The position numbers and the translations under genes are program-made. This document shows positions 26,224-34,600 of a DNA stretch of 64,000 bases, one piece after another. Origin of the DNA: Solwaraspora sp. WMMA2056 (GTDB lineage: Bacteria; Actinomycetota; Actinomycetes; Mycobacteriales; Micromonosporaceae); NCBI RefSeq assembly GCF_030345095.1, contig NZ_CP128360.1, positions 3,224,001-3,288,000 on the forward strand, read 5' to 3'. Position 1 is the stretch's first letter. The number at the start of each line of letters is the position of its first letter. The notes under the pieces are model-generated. The model was given only the letters and a program-made list of their open reading frames with translations. It searched no databases and was not told the DNA's origin.

Positions 26224-27573
26224 ATGAAGACGCTGTTCAGCGGTGGCGCGGTCGTCACCGTGGATCCGACGATCGGTGACCTGAACTCCGGTGACGTGCT
26301 GGTCCGCGACGACCGGATCGTCGCCGTCGGCCCGGACCTGCGGTCGCACCCCGAAGCGGCCGGCGCGACCGTCGTCGACACCACCGGCGGCATCGTCTGC
26401 CCCGGCTTCGTCGACACCCACCGGCACGCCTGGCAGGCGCAGCTGCGCCGCAGCATCCCGGACGTCAACGACCTCGGCGAGTACGTGATGTCGACGCTGG
26501 CCGGCGTCGCACCCGCGTACACCCCGCACGACATGTACGTCGGCACCCGGCTCGCCGCACTCACCGCCCTCGACGCCGGCATCACCACGATGCTCGACTT
26601 CTCGCACAACTCCCGATCGGTGGCGCACTCCGATGCGGCGGTGCAGGCGTTGGTCGACACCGGGATCCGGGGCGTGCACGCCTCGATGGGTCCGCACTTC
26701 GGCGACTGGGACAAGCAGTGGCCCGCCGATCTCGTTCGGCTGCGGGAGAAGTTCCACGGCGCCAACGACGGCCTGGTGACCGTACGGCTGGCGGCGTTGG
26801 CCACCGACGAGATCGCCGGCCCGGCGTTGGCCTACGGGCCGGAGCTGGCGGCGCTCGCCCGCGATCTCGGCATCGGCGTCAGCGTCGACGCCGTGTTCGG
26901 CGGGTCGTCGTCGGCGGCGATCGATCGCTGGGCCGCCGCCGGTCTGCTCGGCCCGGCCGTGACGCTGATCCACGCCACCGGACTCACCGGCCAGGCGTGG
27001 AAGACGATCGGCGACACAGGGACCACCGTGTCGCTGGCACCGACGTCGGAGGCGCAGATCGGGCTGGAGACGGCGGTGCCGGCGATCGACGAGGCGCTGG
27101 CCGTCGGCGTGCGACCCGGCCTCAGCATCGACGTCGAAGTGGCGCTGGCCAGCGACATGTTCACCCAGATGCGGGCGCTGCACGCGATCCAACGGATGCG
27201 CGCGGTGCACGCCGGCTACGGCACGGACAGCACGATGGGGCACCGGATCACCACCCGCGACGTGCTGGACTTCGCCACCGCGCAGGGTGCCCGGACCAAC
27301 GGCCTCGGCGACGTCACCGGCTCGCTCACCCCGGGCAGGCAGGCGGACCTGCTGGTGGTGCGGGCCGACGACGTCAACACGATGCCGCTCAACGACGCGG
27401 TCGGCACCCTGGTTCTCGGCGCCGACGCCCGCAACATCGACACCGTCGTGGTGGCCGGCCGGGTCCGTAAGGCGGCCGGGCGACTGGTCGACGTCGACCT
27501 CGACGAACTGCGCCGTACGGTGACCGCCTCCCGCGACGCGATCCGCGACCGTCAGCGGGTAGCGCAGACCTGA
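26224..27573 (+). CDS. Amidohydrolase family protein (COG0402, deaminase-like)
   Basis: A 449-residue protein of the metal-dependent amidohydrolase superfamily (ATZ/TRZ, guanine or cytosine-deaminase-like group). N-terminal beta-sandwich, residues 1-60; HxH metal motif in GFVDTHRHAWQAQLRR at about residues 61-76; LIHATGLTGQ at about 248-257; the family segment SIDVEVALASDMFTQMR at about 301-317; C-terminal GDVTGSLTPGRQADLLVVR. The position normally occupied by a metal-binding His after the fifth strand (VSVHV in relatives as I recall them) reads GVSVDAVFGG here. GGAGAAG precedes the ATG. It lies 67 bp after the Atu4866 fusion. Substrate unknown. Confidence 0.87.
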   Translation: MKTLFSGGAVVTVDPTIGDLNSGDVLVRDDRIVAVGPDLRSHPEAAGATVVDTTGGIVCPGFVDTHRHAWQAQLRRSIPDVNDLGEYVMSTLAGVAPAYTPHDMYVGTRLAALTALDAGITTMLDFSHNSRSVAHSDAAVQALVDTGIRGVHASMGPHFGDWDKQWPADLVRLREKFHGANDGLVTVRLAALATDEIAGPALAYGPELAALARDLGIGVSVDAVFGGSSSAAIDRWAAAGLLGPAVTLIHATGLTGQAWKTIGDTGTTVSLAPTSEAQIGLETAVPAIDEALAVGVRPGLSIDVEVALASDMFTQMRALHAIQRMRAVHAGYGTDSTMGHRITTRDVLDFATAQGARTNGLGDVTGSLTPGRQADLLVVRADDVNTMPLNDAVGTLVLGADARNIDTVVVAGRVRKAAGRLVDVDLDELRRTVTASRDAIRDRQRVAQT

Positions 27574-27580
27574 GCCCGGG

Positions 27581-28183
27581 TCACCAGGCCACGACGCCCT
27601 GAGTGGACGGTTGGATCGAGCCGATCTGCACGTCGGCGACCGGCAGCTCGCCGACGGACTCGTTGCCGTCGATGCCGATGACCCGGGCCACCACCGTGGC
27701 GCTGTCGCCTGGGGCACCGACGCGGACCGTGGTCACCACCGCGCAGTCGGTCAACGCCGGGTCGCAGGTGGCCCACTTGACTCCGGCGAACGCCGACTCG
27801 CCCGGATCGAGGTCGGTTGCCAGCGGCGGCCCCGGCTGCTCCACCTGCTCCTGGTCGACCTCCACCGGGCTGCGGTCGGCCCGCTCGAACGCCAGCGTCA
27901 CCCACCCGTCGACCTGGCACGGCGCCGACGAGGAGTTGGTCAGCGCCAGCAGGGCCAGCCCAGCGTCCTGGATCGTCACGTCAACGGACAGGTCCGCGCT
28001 GGCGCAGGCCGCCGTACCGCCGTCGCCGGGGGTGTCGGAGCCGGCGTCGGTCGGGTCGGCGCTGGCAGCGGTCGACGGAGTGGCGGCGCCAGGCTCATCC
28101 TCGGCCGCTGGGTCACCGCAGGCGGCGAGCGTTAAGGCCGCAGGGATCAGGCAGGTCGCGACAACGGTACGGGTCACACGCAT
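27581..28183 (-). CDS. DUF4232 lipoprotein
   Basis: A 200-residue exported lipoprotein. A signal peptide ends in the lipobox LTLAAC with the lipidated Cys at residue 22, followed by an Asp/Thr/Pro-rich spacer to about residue 57. The DUF4232 domain then runs to the end (ISGxxxC-like pattern here QDAGLALLALTNSSSAPCQV, then WATCDPALTDC), with two Cys pairs likely forming disulfides. AGGAAAGAG lies upstream of the ATG. The gene converges with the amidohydrolase gene, leaving only seven bases between stops. Function of the family is unknown. Confidence 0.9.
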   Translation of the reverse strand: MRVTRTVVATCLIPAALTLAACGDPAAEDEPGAATPSTAASADPTDAGSDTPGDGGTAACASADLSVDVTIQDAGLALLALTNSSSAPCQVDGWVTLAFERADRSPVEVDQEQVEQPGPPLATDLDPGESAFAGVKWATCDPALTDCAVVTTVRVGAPGDSATVVARVIGIDGNESVGELPVADVQIGSIQPSTQGVVAW

Positions 28184-28199
28184 GGAAGTCTCTTTCCTG

Positions 28200-29492
28200 T
28201 CAGATGTCCGGGAAGCACCACGATGCCAGATGCATCAGGTCCTTCGCCGCACCGCTGCTGATCCGATCTGGAGCGGACCGGTCATCGGCGGGAGCGGCGA
28301 CGTCGCGGGCGATCCGGCGTACGCCGGTGGTGGCGTCCAACCGCGACGCCCACATCTGCCAGCGGTCCGGCCCACGGCCGCGTAACCGCCGGTCGACCGT
28401 GGCGTCCACATCGGCGGCGGTCGGCTGCGTGGTGAACACCCCGTCGAGGTATTCGACCAGGCCGTAGCGGCGGCCGCCCCGGTCGTCGACCCGATGGCAG
28501 TACGCCACGACCCAGGCGTCCTCCCGCCAGCGTACGGCGTACAGGTCACCGGCGCGGGGCTCGCCGCGCAGCGCGGCCGGCAGTGGAGCCGCCCGGGTGC
28601 CGGTCCGTGCCCGCCGGGTTGGCACGGCCGACGCCGGCGTCGCAGGCGGTTCGGCCGGCCGGGGCAGGTGCCCGAACAACCGTTGGACCAGCGGCTCGGT
28701 CACCCCGTCGGCGGCCCGCCAGAACGCCAGCGGCACGTCCACCTCGACCCGTACGCTGGGCCGCTGGTCGCGCTGCCGGGCGGTGGTGAACGCGGTCAGC
28801 ATCCCCGGATGCTGCGGGGTCTGCAGTACCCCGACGAAGGCGAGATCTTCCAACAGCGACCGGTACGTCCACTTGTCGGCTCCGGGCAGCAGCGCGGCGG
28901 CCCGCAGCGCCTGCGCCGCCGCGCCGGCCCGGGTGGTCGCCGGCAGCGACCGGATCACGTTGAGGATCTCGTGCAGCACCCAGACGTCGTACGGCTGCGG
29001 CGCCGGCAGCGGCGGGATGGCCGATTCCAGCGCCAGCAGGTAACCGCAGACGTCGCCGGGCAGCGGCGAACCCGAGGTGGCCCGCTGCCACCAGGCATAC
29101 GTGGTGTCGACTGTCGTCTGCGCGGTGAGGAAGCAGATGTCGCAGCGGTGCTCCCCGGTCGGGCCCGGGTGCGCCGGCATCGTGGTGCCGAGTGCCCACG
29201 CCGGCAGGATCGCCCGCCAACGCGGCGACGCGCTGCCCAGCCCGGCGACGAACGAGTCAGCCGCAGCCCGTCCCGGCACGGCGGCAGCCAGCCGGCGCAA
29301 GCCGGTGACCGCGTCGTCGTGGCCGAACCGGCGGAACGTGTTGGGCGTCAGACCGTGTGCGCCGAGGGCGGCCAGCGCGTGCGCCGGGATCGTCGACGGT
29401 ACGCGGTGGGCGTGGTGCCCGGCGTCGTCGACGTGGCTGTTGGCTGAGGCGTACACCCTGCTCAGCAGTCCCATGATCGCGTCGTCGTCCAC
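28200..29492 (-). CDS. Hypothetical protein
   Basis: 430 residues from GTG 29492, ending 16 bases before the DUF4232 start, so the two are probably co-transcribed. The N-terminal 250 residues are mostly helical (VYASANSHVDDAGHHAHRVP, HRCDICFLTAQTTVDTTYAW). The C-terminal third has a GDLYAVRWREDAWVVAYCHR segment that may be a small beta domain, then a helix ending SWCFPDI. No signal peptide or membrane segment is seen. I do not recognise the family. Confidence 0.75.
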   Translation of the reverse strand: MDDDAIMGLLSRVYASANSHVDDAGHHAHRVPSTIPAHALAALGAHGLTPNTFRRFGHDDAVTGLRRLAAAVPGRAAADSFVAGLGSASPRWRAILPAWALGTTMPAHPGPTGEHRCDICFLTAQTTVDTTYAWWQRATSGSPLPGDVCGYLLALESAIPPLPAPQPYDVWVLHEILNVIRSLPATTRAGAAAQALRAAALLPGADKWTYRSLLEDLAFVGVLQTPQHPGMLTAFTTARQRDQRPSVRVEVDVPLAFWRAADGVTEPLVQRLFGHLPRPAEPPATPASAVPTRRARTGTRAAPLPAALRGEPRAGDLYAVRWREDAWVVAYCHRVDDRGGRRYGLVEYLDGVFTTQPTAADVDATVDRRLRGRGPDRWQMWASRLDATTGVRRIARDVAAPADDRSAPDRISSGAAKDLMHLASWCFPDI

Positions 29493-29540
29493 GCGCCCCG
29501 AGGCTACCGCCGCCGCGCCACCGACTGGGCAGGTCCGCAG

Positions 29541-29636
29541 CCTGCCCGCCAGACGGGTATTGCGAATGATGAGTATTCCTCTGAGGAATGATTATTCCTC
29601 AGAGGTATGAGACTCAAGAACATACCTGCGGGCAGG
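29541..29636. repeat. Nested imperfect palindrome
   Basis: Outer arms CCTGCCCGC (29541-29549) and GCGGGCAGG (29628-29636) enclose GGTAT/ATACC and an inner AT-rich palindrome with arms ATTCCTCTGAGGAAT (29575-29589) and ATTCCTCAGAGGTAT (29594-29608) that pair at 14 of 15 positions. The low GC of the core stands out. It lies between the P-type ATPase stop and the start of the hypothetical gene, so it could be a terminator, an operator or a small non-autonomous element. Confidence 0.65.
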
Positions 29637-29703
29637 ACGGAGGGCACCGGCTCGCCGTCCCAGCCCGCCGCCCCAGCCAGGTCTGCCGACGGTGGCGGGA
29701 CGG

Positions 29704-31584
29704 TCATCGCCGCCGGGGTCGGCGGCGGCCGCCGGGGTGCAGGGCGCGCAGCGCGTTGAGGATCACCGCGACGTCGATGCCTTCCTGGGTGAACGCGCCG
29801 GCCACCGGCGGCAGCAGGCCGAACGCGGCGACCACCATCGCCACCACGGCCAGGCCCATGCCGACGGCGGCGCTCTGCACGGCGATCCGCCGGGACCGGC
29901 GGGCGATGTCGACCGCGTCGGCCAGCCGGCCCAACTCGTCGACGGCGAGTACGGCGTCGGCGACTCCGGCCGCCGCGCTCGCCCCGGACCCGCCGACCGC
30001 CACTCCGACGTCGGCGGCGGCCAGCGCCGGTGCGTCGTTGACGCCGTCGCCGACCATCACGGTGACCGCGTGGGCGGACTCCTCGCGTACCCGGGTGGTC
30101 TTCTCCTGCGGCGAACAGCGTGCCACGACGTCGTCGACCCCGACCTGCGCGGCGACCTGCCGGGCGACCTCCGGCCGGTCGCCGGTGAGCATGACCAGCC
30201 GGGTGAAGCCGGCCTGCCGCAGCCGGGTGACCGTGGCGGCGGCGTCGGGCCGCACCGGGTCGCGCAGCAGGACCACCCCGGCGGGTACGTCGTCGACGGT
30301 GATCCACACCGTGGAGAGCCCGTCGGCTTCGGTCCGGTCCCGGACCGCGCCCGCCCAGTCCGGCAGCGGGTCGTCGGGCTGGCCGACCCGTACCGTCCGG
30401 CCGTCGACCCGACCCTGCACGCCCCGGCCGGGATCCTCGGTCACCTCGGTCGGGGCGACGAGCCGCAGGCCGCGTCCGCGTGCCGCCCGGACCACCGCGC
30501 CGGCCAGGACGTGCGGGGAGAGCTGCTCGACCGAGGCCGCCAGGCGCAGCAGTTCGGCCGGTTCACCGCCGTCGGGGCCGGTGACGACGTCGGCGGTCTC
30601 CGGCCGGCCGGTGGTCAACGTGCCGGTCTTGTCGACCAGCAGGGTACGGGCGTGGCCGAGCTGCTCCAGCGCGCCGCCGTCGCGGACCAGGACACCTCGG
30701 CGGGCGGCGCGCGACAGCCCGGCGACGACCGCGACCGGGGTGGCCAGCAGCAGCGGGCAGGGAGTGGCGACGACCAGCACCGCGACGGCGCGGACGAACT
30801 CGCCGGAGACGATCCAGCCGGCGCCGGCCAGCGCCAGGGTGAACGGGACGAAGGCAGCGGCGTACCGGTCGGCGAGGCGGACCGTGGCGGCCTTGCCGGC
30901 GCCGGCTTCGGCGGCCATCCGCACGATCCCGGCGTACGTGCTGGCCTGCGCCGTTTCGACGGCCCGCAGGCCGAACGCGGAGCCGGCGTTGACCACGCCG
31001 CTGGCGATCCGGTCCCCGGCGGCCCGGTGCACCGCCTGCGACTCGCCGGTCACCACCGATTCGTCGCAGGTGGCCGGATCCTCGGCGACGCCGTCGACCG
31101 GCACCACCTCGCCGGGGCCGACGACGAGCTGGTCGCCGGTGGCGACGTCGTCGACGTCGACGACGTCCACGGTGCCGTCGGCGGCCCGTCGGCGCGCGGT
31201 ACGGGGTGCGTGCGCCACGAGCGCCTGCAGGTCCCGCTGGGCCCGCCGCCGCGCGTACGTCTCGAGGGTGTGTCCGGTGGCGAGCATCAGTGCCACCACC
31301 GCGCCGGCCAGTGGCTCGCCGGCCAGCAGCGCACCGATCAGCGCCAGTACGGCGATCACGTCGACGCCGACGCGTCGACGCCGTACCGACTGGACGGTCC
31401 AGCGCAGCGCGACCACCAGCGCGGCGAGCGTCGCCGCCGCCCAGGTGGCGTCGGCGACGGTACGGTGGCCGGTCAGCTGTACCAGCCCGCCGGCGAGCAC
31501 CACGATGGTCAGTGCACCCAGCGGGATCCAGTCCCGCCAGCGGGCCCACCAGGAACCGCGCCCCGTCGGCCGGGACTCACACAT
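29704..31584 (-). CDS. Heavy-metal-type P1B P-type ATPase
   Basis: A 626-residue transporter without an N-terminal metal-binding HMA domain. Visible landmarks, in order: four N-terminal membrane helices (residues about 15-110), the actuator TGES (CDESVVTGESQAV), the ion-pathway motif ATPCPLLLATPVAVV (TPCP in place of the CPC of Cu/Zn pumps), the phosphorylation site DKTGTLTTGRP, a nucleotide domain, the hinge MVGDGVNDAPALA, and two C-terminal helices. The usual SEHPLA nucleotide-binding motif reads SPHVLA. Metal specificity therefore cannot be assigned by analogy. The ATG at 31584 has GAGG five bases upstream; GTG 31590 is an alternative. Confidence 0.9.
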   Translation of the reverse strand: MCESRPTGRGSWWARWRDWIPLGALTIVVLAGGLVQLTGHRTVADATWAAATLAALVVALRWTVQSVRRRRVGVDVIAVLALIGALLAGEPLAGAVVALMLATGHTLETYARRRAQRDLQALVAHAPRTARRRAADGTVDVVDVDDVATGDQLVVGPGEVVPVDGVAEDPATCDESVVTGESQAVHRAAGDRIASGVVNAGSAFGLRAVETAQASTYAGIVRMAAEAGAGKAATVRLADRYAAAFVPFTLALAGAGWIVSGEFVRAVAVLVVATPCPLLLATPVAVVAGLSRAARRGVLVRDGGALEQLGHARTLLVDKTGTLTTGRPETADVVTGPDGGEPAELLRLAASVEQLSPHVLAGAVVRAARGRGLRLVAPTEVTEDPGRGVQGRVDGRTVRVGQPDDPLPDWAGAVRDRTEADGLSTVWITVDDVPAGVVLLRDPVRPDAAATVTRLRQAGFTRLVMLTGDRPEVARQVAAQVGVDDVVARCSPQEKTTRVREESAHAVTVMVGDGVNDAPALAAADVGVAVGGSGASAAAGVADAVLAVDELGRLADAVDIARRSRRIAVQSAAVGMGLAVVAMVVAAFGLLPPVAGAFTQEGIDVAVILNALRALHPGGRRRPRRR

Positions 31585-32067
31585 CGCCACCTCGCACCGG
31601 GTCGGTCGTCGCCGTCATGGTGTCAACGACGCCCGGTGGTGTCGGGCAGCTGGGCGGGTGACCGGGGCCCCGTCCGGTCACCCGCCGCCTGAACGTATCC
31701 AGCCGACGCCACCGGTGGATGGTGGTGGCGCGGTCGTCGCCGCGACGTCGGATCGCGACGGTGGCACGGTTCGGCGGGTCGGCCGGTTACCGGGTGGAGC
31801 GCCTGGACCAGTACATCGCGGTGTCCTTCCCTGATCGTCGCGTACGGCCGGGACGGCCCGCGCGGACGCGACGGTGCGTGGGCGAGGACGTCCCTCTTGT
31901 ACGGTGTCTGATCTGTTCTCCGTACAGGGTGCCCGGTTCCCGGCCGCTGTGGCCGTGATCTCGTTCATCTCCGTACATCGGCGTACATCGACTAACATCC
32001 GTTGTGGAGCGGGGGCCGTCAGGTCGCCGCCGTGACGTCGGGCCGGTGGAGGATCGTGCGAGTCGCG
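31585..32067. promoter_or_regulatory. Divergent promoter region, P-type ATPase / NB-ARC regulator
   Basis: 483 bases with no gene. It contains an inverted repeat CTTGTACGG (31896-31904) / CCGTACAGG (31920-31928) with one mismatch, two direct GTACATCG repeats near 31975-31991, and the 32-base stretch 31898-31929 that resembles 9853-9884. These are candidate operators for the regulator downstream. Confidence 0.5.
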
Positions 32068-34512
32068 ATGGTGCACGGTGTGGACACCCGACCACCGGAC
32101 CGCCTGCTGCGTGACGCCGCCACTGCCCGTACCGTCGACGATCTTGCCGGCCTGCTGCGTGCCCTGCGGCGTCGGCACGCCCGCCGCGAAGGCCACCGGG
32201 TGTTGTCGTACCGGCTGCTGGCCGCCCGTGCCGGCTGGTCGCACACGGCCGTCGCCGAGTACCTCACCGGCAAGACGCTGCCGCCGACGGACCGCTTCGA
32301 CGTCCTGGTCGGCCTGCTCGGCGCGAGCCCGATCGAGCGGGGTGCGTTGGCCAGCGCCCGGGACCGGGTCGACGAGCAGCGCCGGGGCGTCGAGGTGCCG
32401 CTGCCGGTCACGGTTGCGGCCGGTGCCGGCGCGGCCCCGCCGGCCGCCCCCGGCCCCGGCCCCGGCGGCGGTGACCCGGTGCCCCGGTCCGTGCCCCGGC
32501 AGTTGCCGCCGGCACTGGCCCGGTTCAGCGGTCGGCAGGCGGAGTTGACCCGGTTGACCGAGTTCGCCGACGCCACCGACGACGACCGGGGCGCCGGTGC
32601 GGTACGGGTGGTGGCGGTCAGCGGCACGGCGGGGGTGGGCAAGACCACCCTGGCCGTGCACTGGGCGCACCAGGTCGCGGACCGGTTCCCGGACGGCCAG
32701 CTCTACCTGAACCTGCGGGGGTTCGACCCGGACGGTGCGGTGACCGAGCCGGCGGCCGCGCTGCGGCTGCTGCTCGACGGGCTCGGGGTGCCACCGGCCC
32801 GGGTGCCGGCGCAGCTCGACGCCCAGACGGCGCTGCTGCGGACGACGCTGGCCGGGCGGCGGATGCTGATCGTGCTCGACAACGCGCGCGACAGCGGGCA
32901 CGTGCGGATGCTGCTGCCCAGCGCGCCCCGGTGCCTGGTCGTGGTGACCAGCCGCAACCAGCTGACCGGGTTGGTGGCCGCGCACGGCGCGTTCCCGGTG
33001 ACGCTGGACCTGCTCGACGGGTCGCAGGCGGCCGAACTGCTGCGGCACCGGGTCGGGGTGGCGCGCTGCGCCGCCGAACCGGACGCGGTCGACGAGATCG
33101 TGGCGCGGTGTGTCGGGCTGCCGCTGGCGTTGGCGGTCGTCGGCGCAAGGGCGGCGACCGCGCCGCAGATGCCGTTGGCGGCGCTCGCGGCCGAGCTGCG
33201 GACCGCTGGCGAACGTCTCGACGCGCTCGCCGCCGACGACCCGGAGCTCGGCGTACGGTCGGTCTTCTCCTGGTCGTACCAGGCGTTGAGCCCAGCGGCG
33301 GCGCAGCTGTTCCGACTGCTGGGCAACCATCCCGGTCCGACGATCTGCCTGCCAGCGGCGGCGAGCCTGGCCGGTAGGCCGGCGGTCGAGGTCCGGCGGG
33401 TGCTCGGTGAACTGGTCCGTTCGCACCTGCTCGACGAACTGGCCGACGGCCGGTACGGGCTGCACGACCTGTTGCGGGTGTACGCGGCCGAACAGGCCCG
33501 TCGGTCGGAGACCGCGGCGGACCGGGCGGCGGCGGTACGCCGACTGGTCGACCATTACACGCACAGCGCGTACCAGGCCGACCGGGCGCTGCAGTCGAAC
33601 CCGGTGCCGTCGCCGCCGTCGTCGCCGGCGGTGTCCGGGGTCGGTGCCGAGCGGTTCGCCGACGCTGGCGCGGCGCTGGCCTGGTTCGCCGTCGAACAGC
33701 CGGTGCTGGTGGCGGTGTTCGACGTCGCGTTGGCGGCCGGACTGGACGCGGCGGCGGTGACGCTGTCCCAGGTGACCTACACCTTCCTGGACCGGCGGGG
33801 GCACTGGCGGGATCTGCTGGTCATGCAGCAGGCGGCGCTGGAGGTGGCGCGGCGGCTGGGGGACACGGCGGCGCAGGCGGCGGCGCACCGCAACATTGCC
33901 CGGGCGTACACCCGGACGAACTGTCACGCCGAGGCCGAGACCCATCTGCTGGCTGCGTTGACGGTGGAGCAGGGGCGCGGTGACCTGGCGCGGCAGGGAC
34001 TCACCGAGATGGCCCTGGCCCTGCTGCGGGAGCGGCAGGAGCGCCACCGGGAGGCGTTGGCGCACGGGCGGACCGCGTGCGAGTTGTACGAGGCGGCCGG
34101 TGACCTGCGGGGGGCGGGCAAGGCGCTGAACGTGGTCGGCTGGCAGCACGCCCGGCTGGGCGAGTACGCCGAGACGCTCAGTTGGTGCGGTCGGGCGTTG
34201 GAGGTGCTGCAGGGGTTCGCCGACCGGCCGGGGCTGGCCAGCACCTGGCACAGCCTGGGGTACGCGTACCAGCATCTCGGGCATCCGGACGAGGCGGCCG
34301 CCTGCTACCAGGAGGCGCTGGCGTTGTTCCGGGGGCTGGGGGACCGGCACCTGGAGGCGCTGGTGCTGAGCAGCCTCGGGGAGATCGGCGCGCAGACCGG
34401 CGACGTGTCGGCCGCGCGGCGGTGGTGGTCGGCGGCGGTGGAGATCCTCGACGGCCTGCAGCATCCGGACGCGGAGCCGATCCGGGCGAGGTTGACGCGA
34501 CTGCGGGGTTGA
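32068..34512 (+). CDS. NB-ARC (STAND) TPR regulator with N-terminal HTH
   Basis: An 814-residue signal-transduction ATPase. Residues about 10-85 hold an XRE-like HTH (HRVLSYRLLAARAGWSHTAV). The NB-ARC core has Walker A SGTAGVGKTTLAVHWAHQV at about residue 186, Walker B MLIVLDNARDSGHV, and CVGLPLALAVVGARA. From about residue 530 the rest is tetratricopeptide-like helices (AEAETHLLAALTVEQGRGD, GLASTWHSLGYAYQHLGHPD). It resembles AfsR-type regulators but lacks the SARP/BTAD output domain. Start uncertain: GTG 32056 lies only three bases after GGAGG, ATG 32068 fifteen. It is followed by the LacI-type operator and sugar importer, but there is no direct evidence that it regulates them. Confidence 0.85.
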   Translation: MVHGVDTRPPDRLLRDAATARTVDDLAGLLRALRRRHARREGHRVLSYRLLAARAGWSHTAVAEYLTGKTLPPTDRFDVLVGLLGASPIERGALASARDRVDEQRRGVEVPLPVTVAAGAGAAPPAAPGPGPGGGDPVPRSVPRQLPPALARFSGRQAELTRLTEFADATDDDRGAGAVRVVAVSGTAGVGKTTLAVHWAHQVADRFPDGQLYLNLRGFDPDGAVTEPAAALRLLLDGLGVPPARVPAQLDAQTALLRTTLAGRRMLIVLDNARDSGHVRMLLPSAPRCLVVVTSRNQLTGLVAAHGAFPVTLDLLDGSQAAELLRHRVGVARCAAEPDAVDEIVARCVGLPLALAVVGARAATAPQMPLAALAAELRTAGERLDALAADDPELGVRSVFSWSYQALSPAAAQLFRLLGNHPGPTICLPAAASLAGRPAVEVRRVLGELVRSHLLDELADGRYGLHDLLRVYAAEQARRSETAADRAAAVRRLVDHYTHSAYQADRALQSNPVPSPPSSPAVSGVGAERFADAGAALAWFAVEQPVLVAVFDVALAAGLDAAAVTLSQVTYTFLDRRGHWRDLLVMQQAALEVARRLGDTAAQAAAHRNIARAYTRTNCHAEAETHLLAALTVEQGRGDLARQGLTEMALALLRERQERHREALAHGRTACELYEAAGDLRGAGKALNVVGWQHARLGEYAETLSWCGRALEVLQGFADRPGLASTWHSLGYAYQHLGHPDEAAACYQEALALFRGLGDRHLEALVLSSLGEIGAQTGDVSAARRWWSAAVEILDGLQHPDAEPIRARLTRLRG

Positions 34513-34557
34513 CGGGGGGTTGACGGCGGTCGGCCCCGGTGCCACCATCAGGCCTCG

Positions 34558-34573
34558 ATGTTTGCGCAAACAT
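34558..34573. promoter_or_regulatory. LacI-type operator before the sugar ABC operon
   Basis: ATGTTTGCGCAAACAT is a perfect 16-bp palindrome with a central CG, typical of LacI/GalR operators, 27 bases before the permease start. A possible -35 TTGACG is at 34520-34525, so the operator would cover the transcription start. The same palindrome with one central change occurs at 41121-41136 before lacI. Confidence 0.88.
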
Positions 34574-34600
34574 TACCGACGTGACCCGAGGTCGAACGCA

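Noticed and set aside
29504-31549. Long Arg-rich ORFs antisense or out of frame across the P-type ATPase
   Set aside because: Shadow frames of a GC-rich gene; the true frame shows all P-type ATPase motifs.
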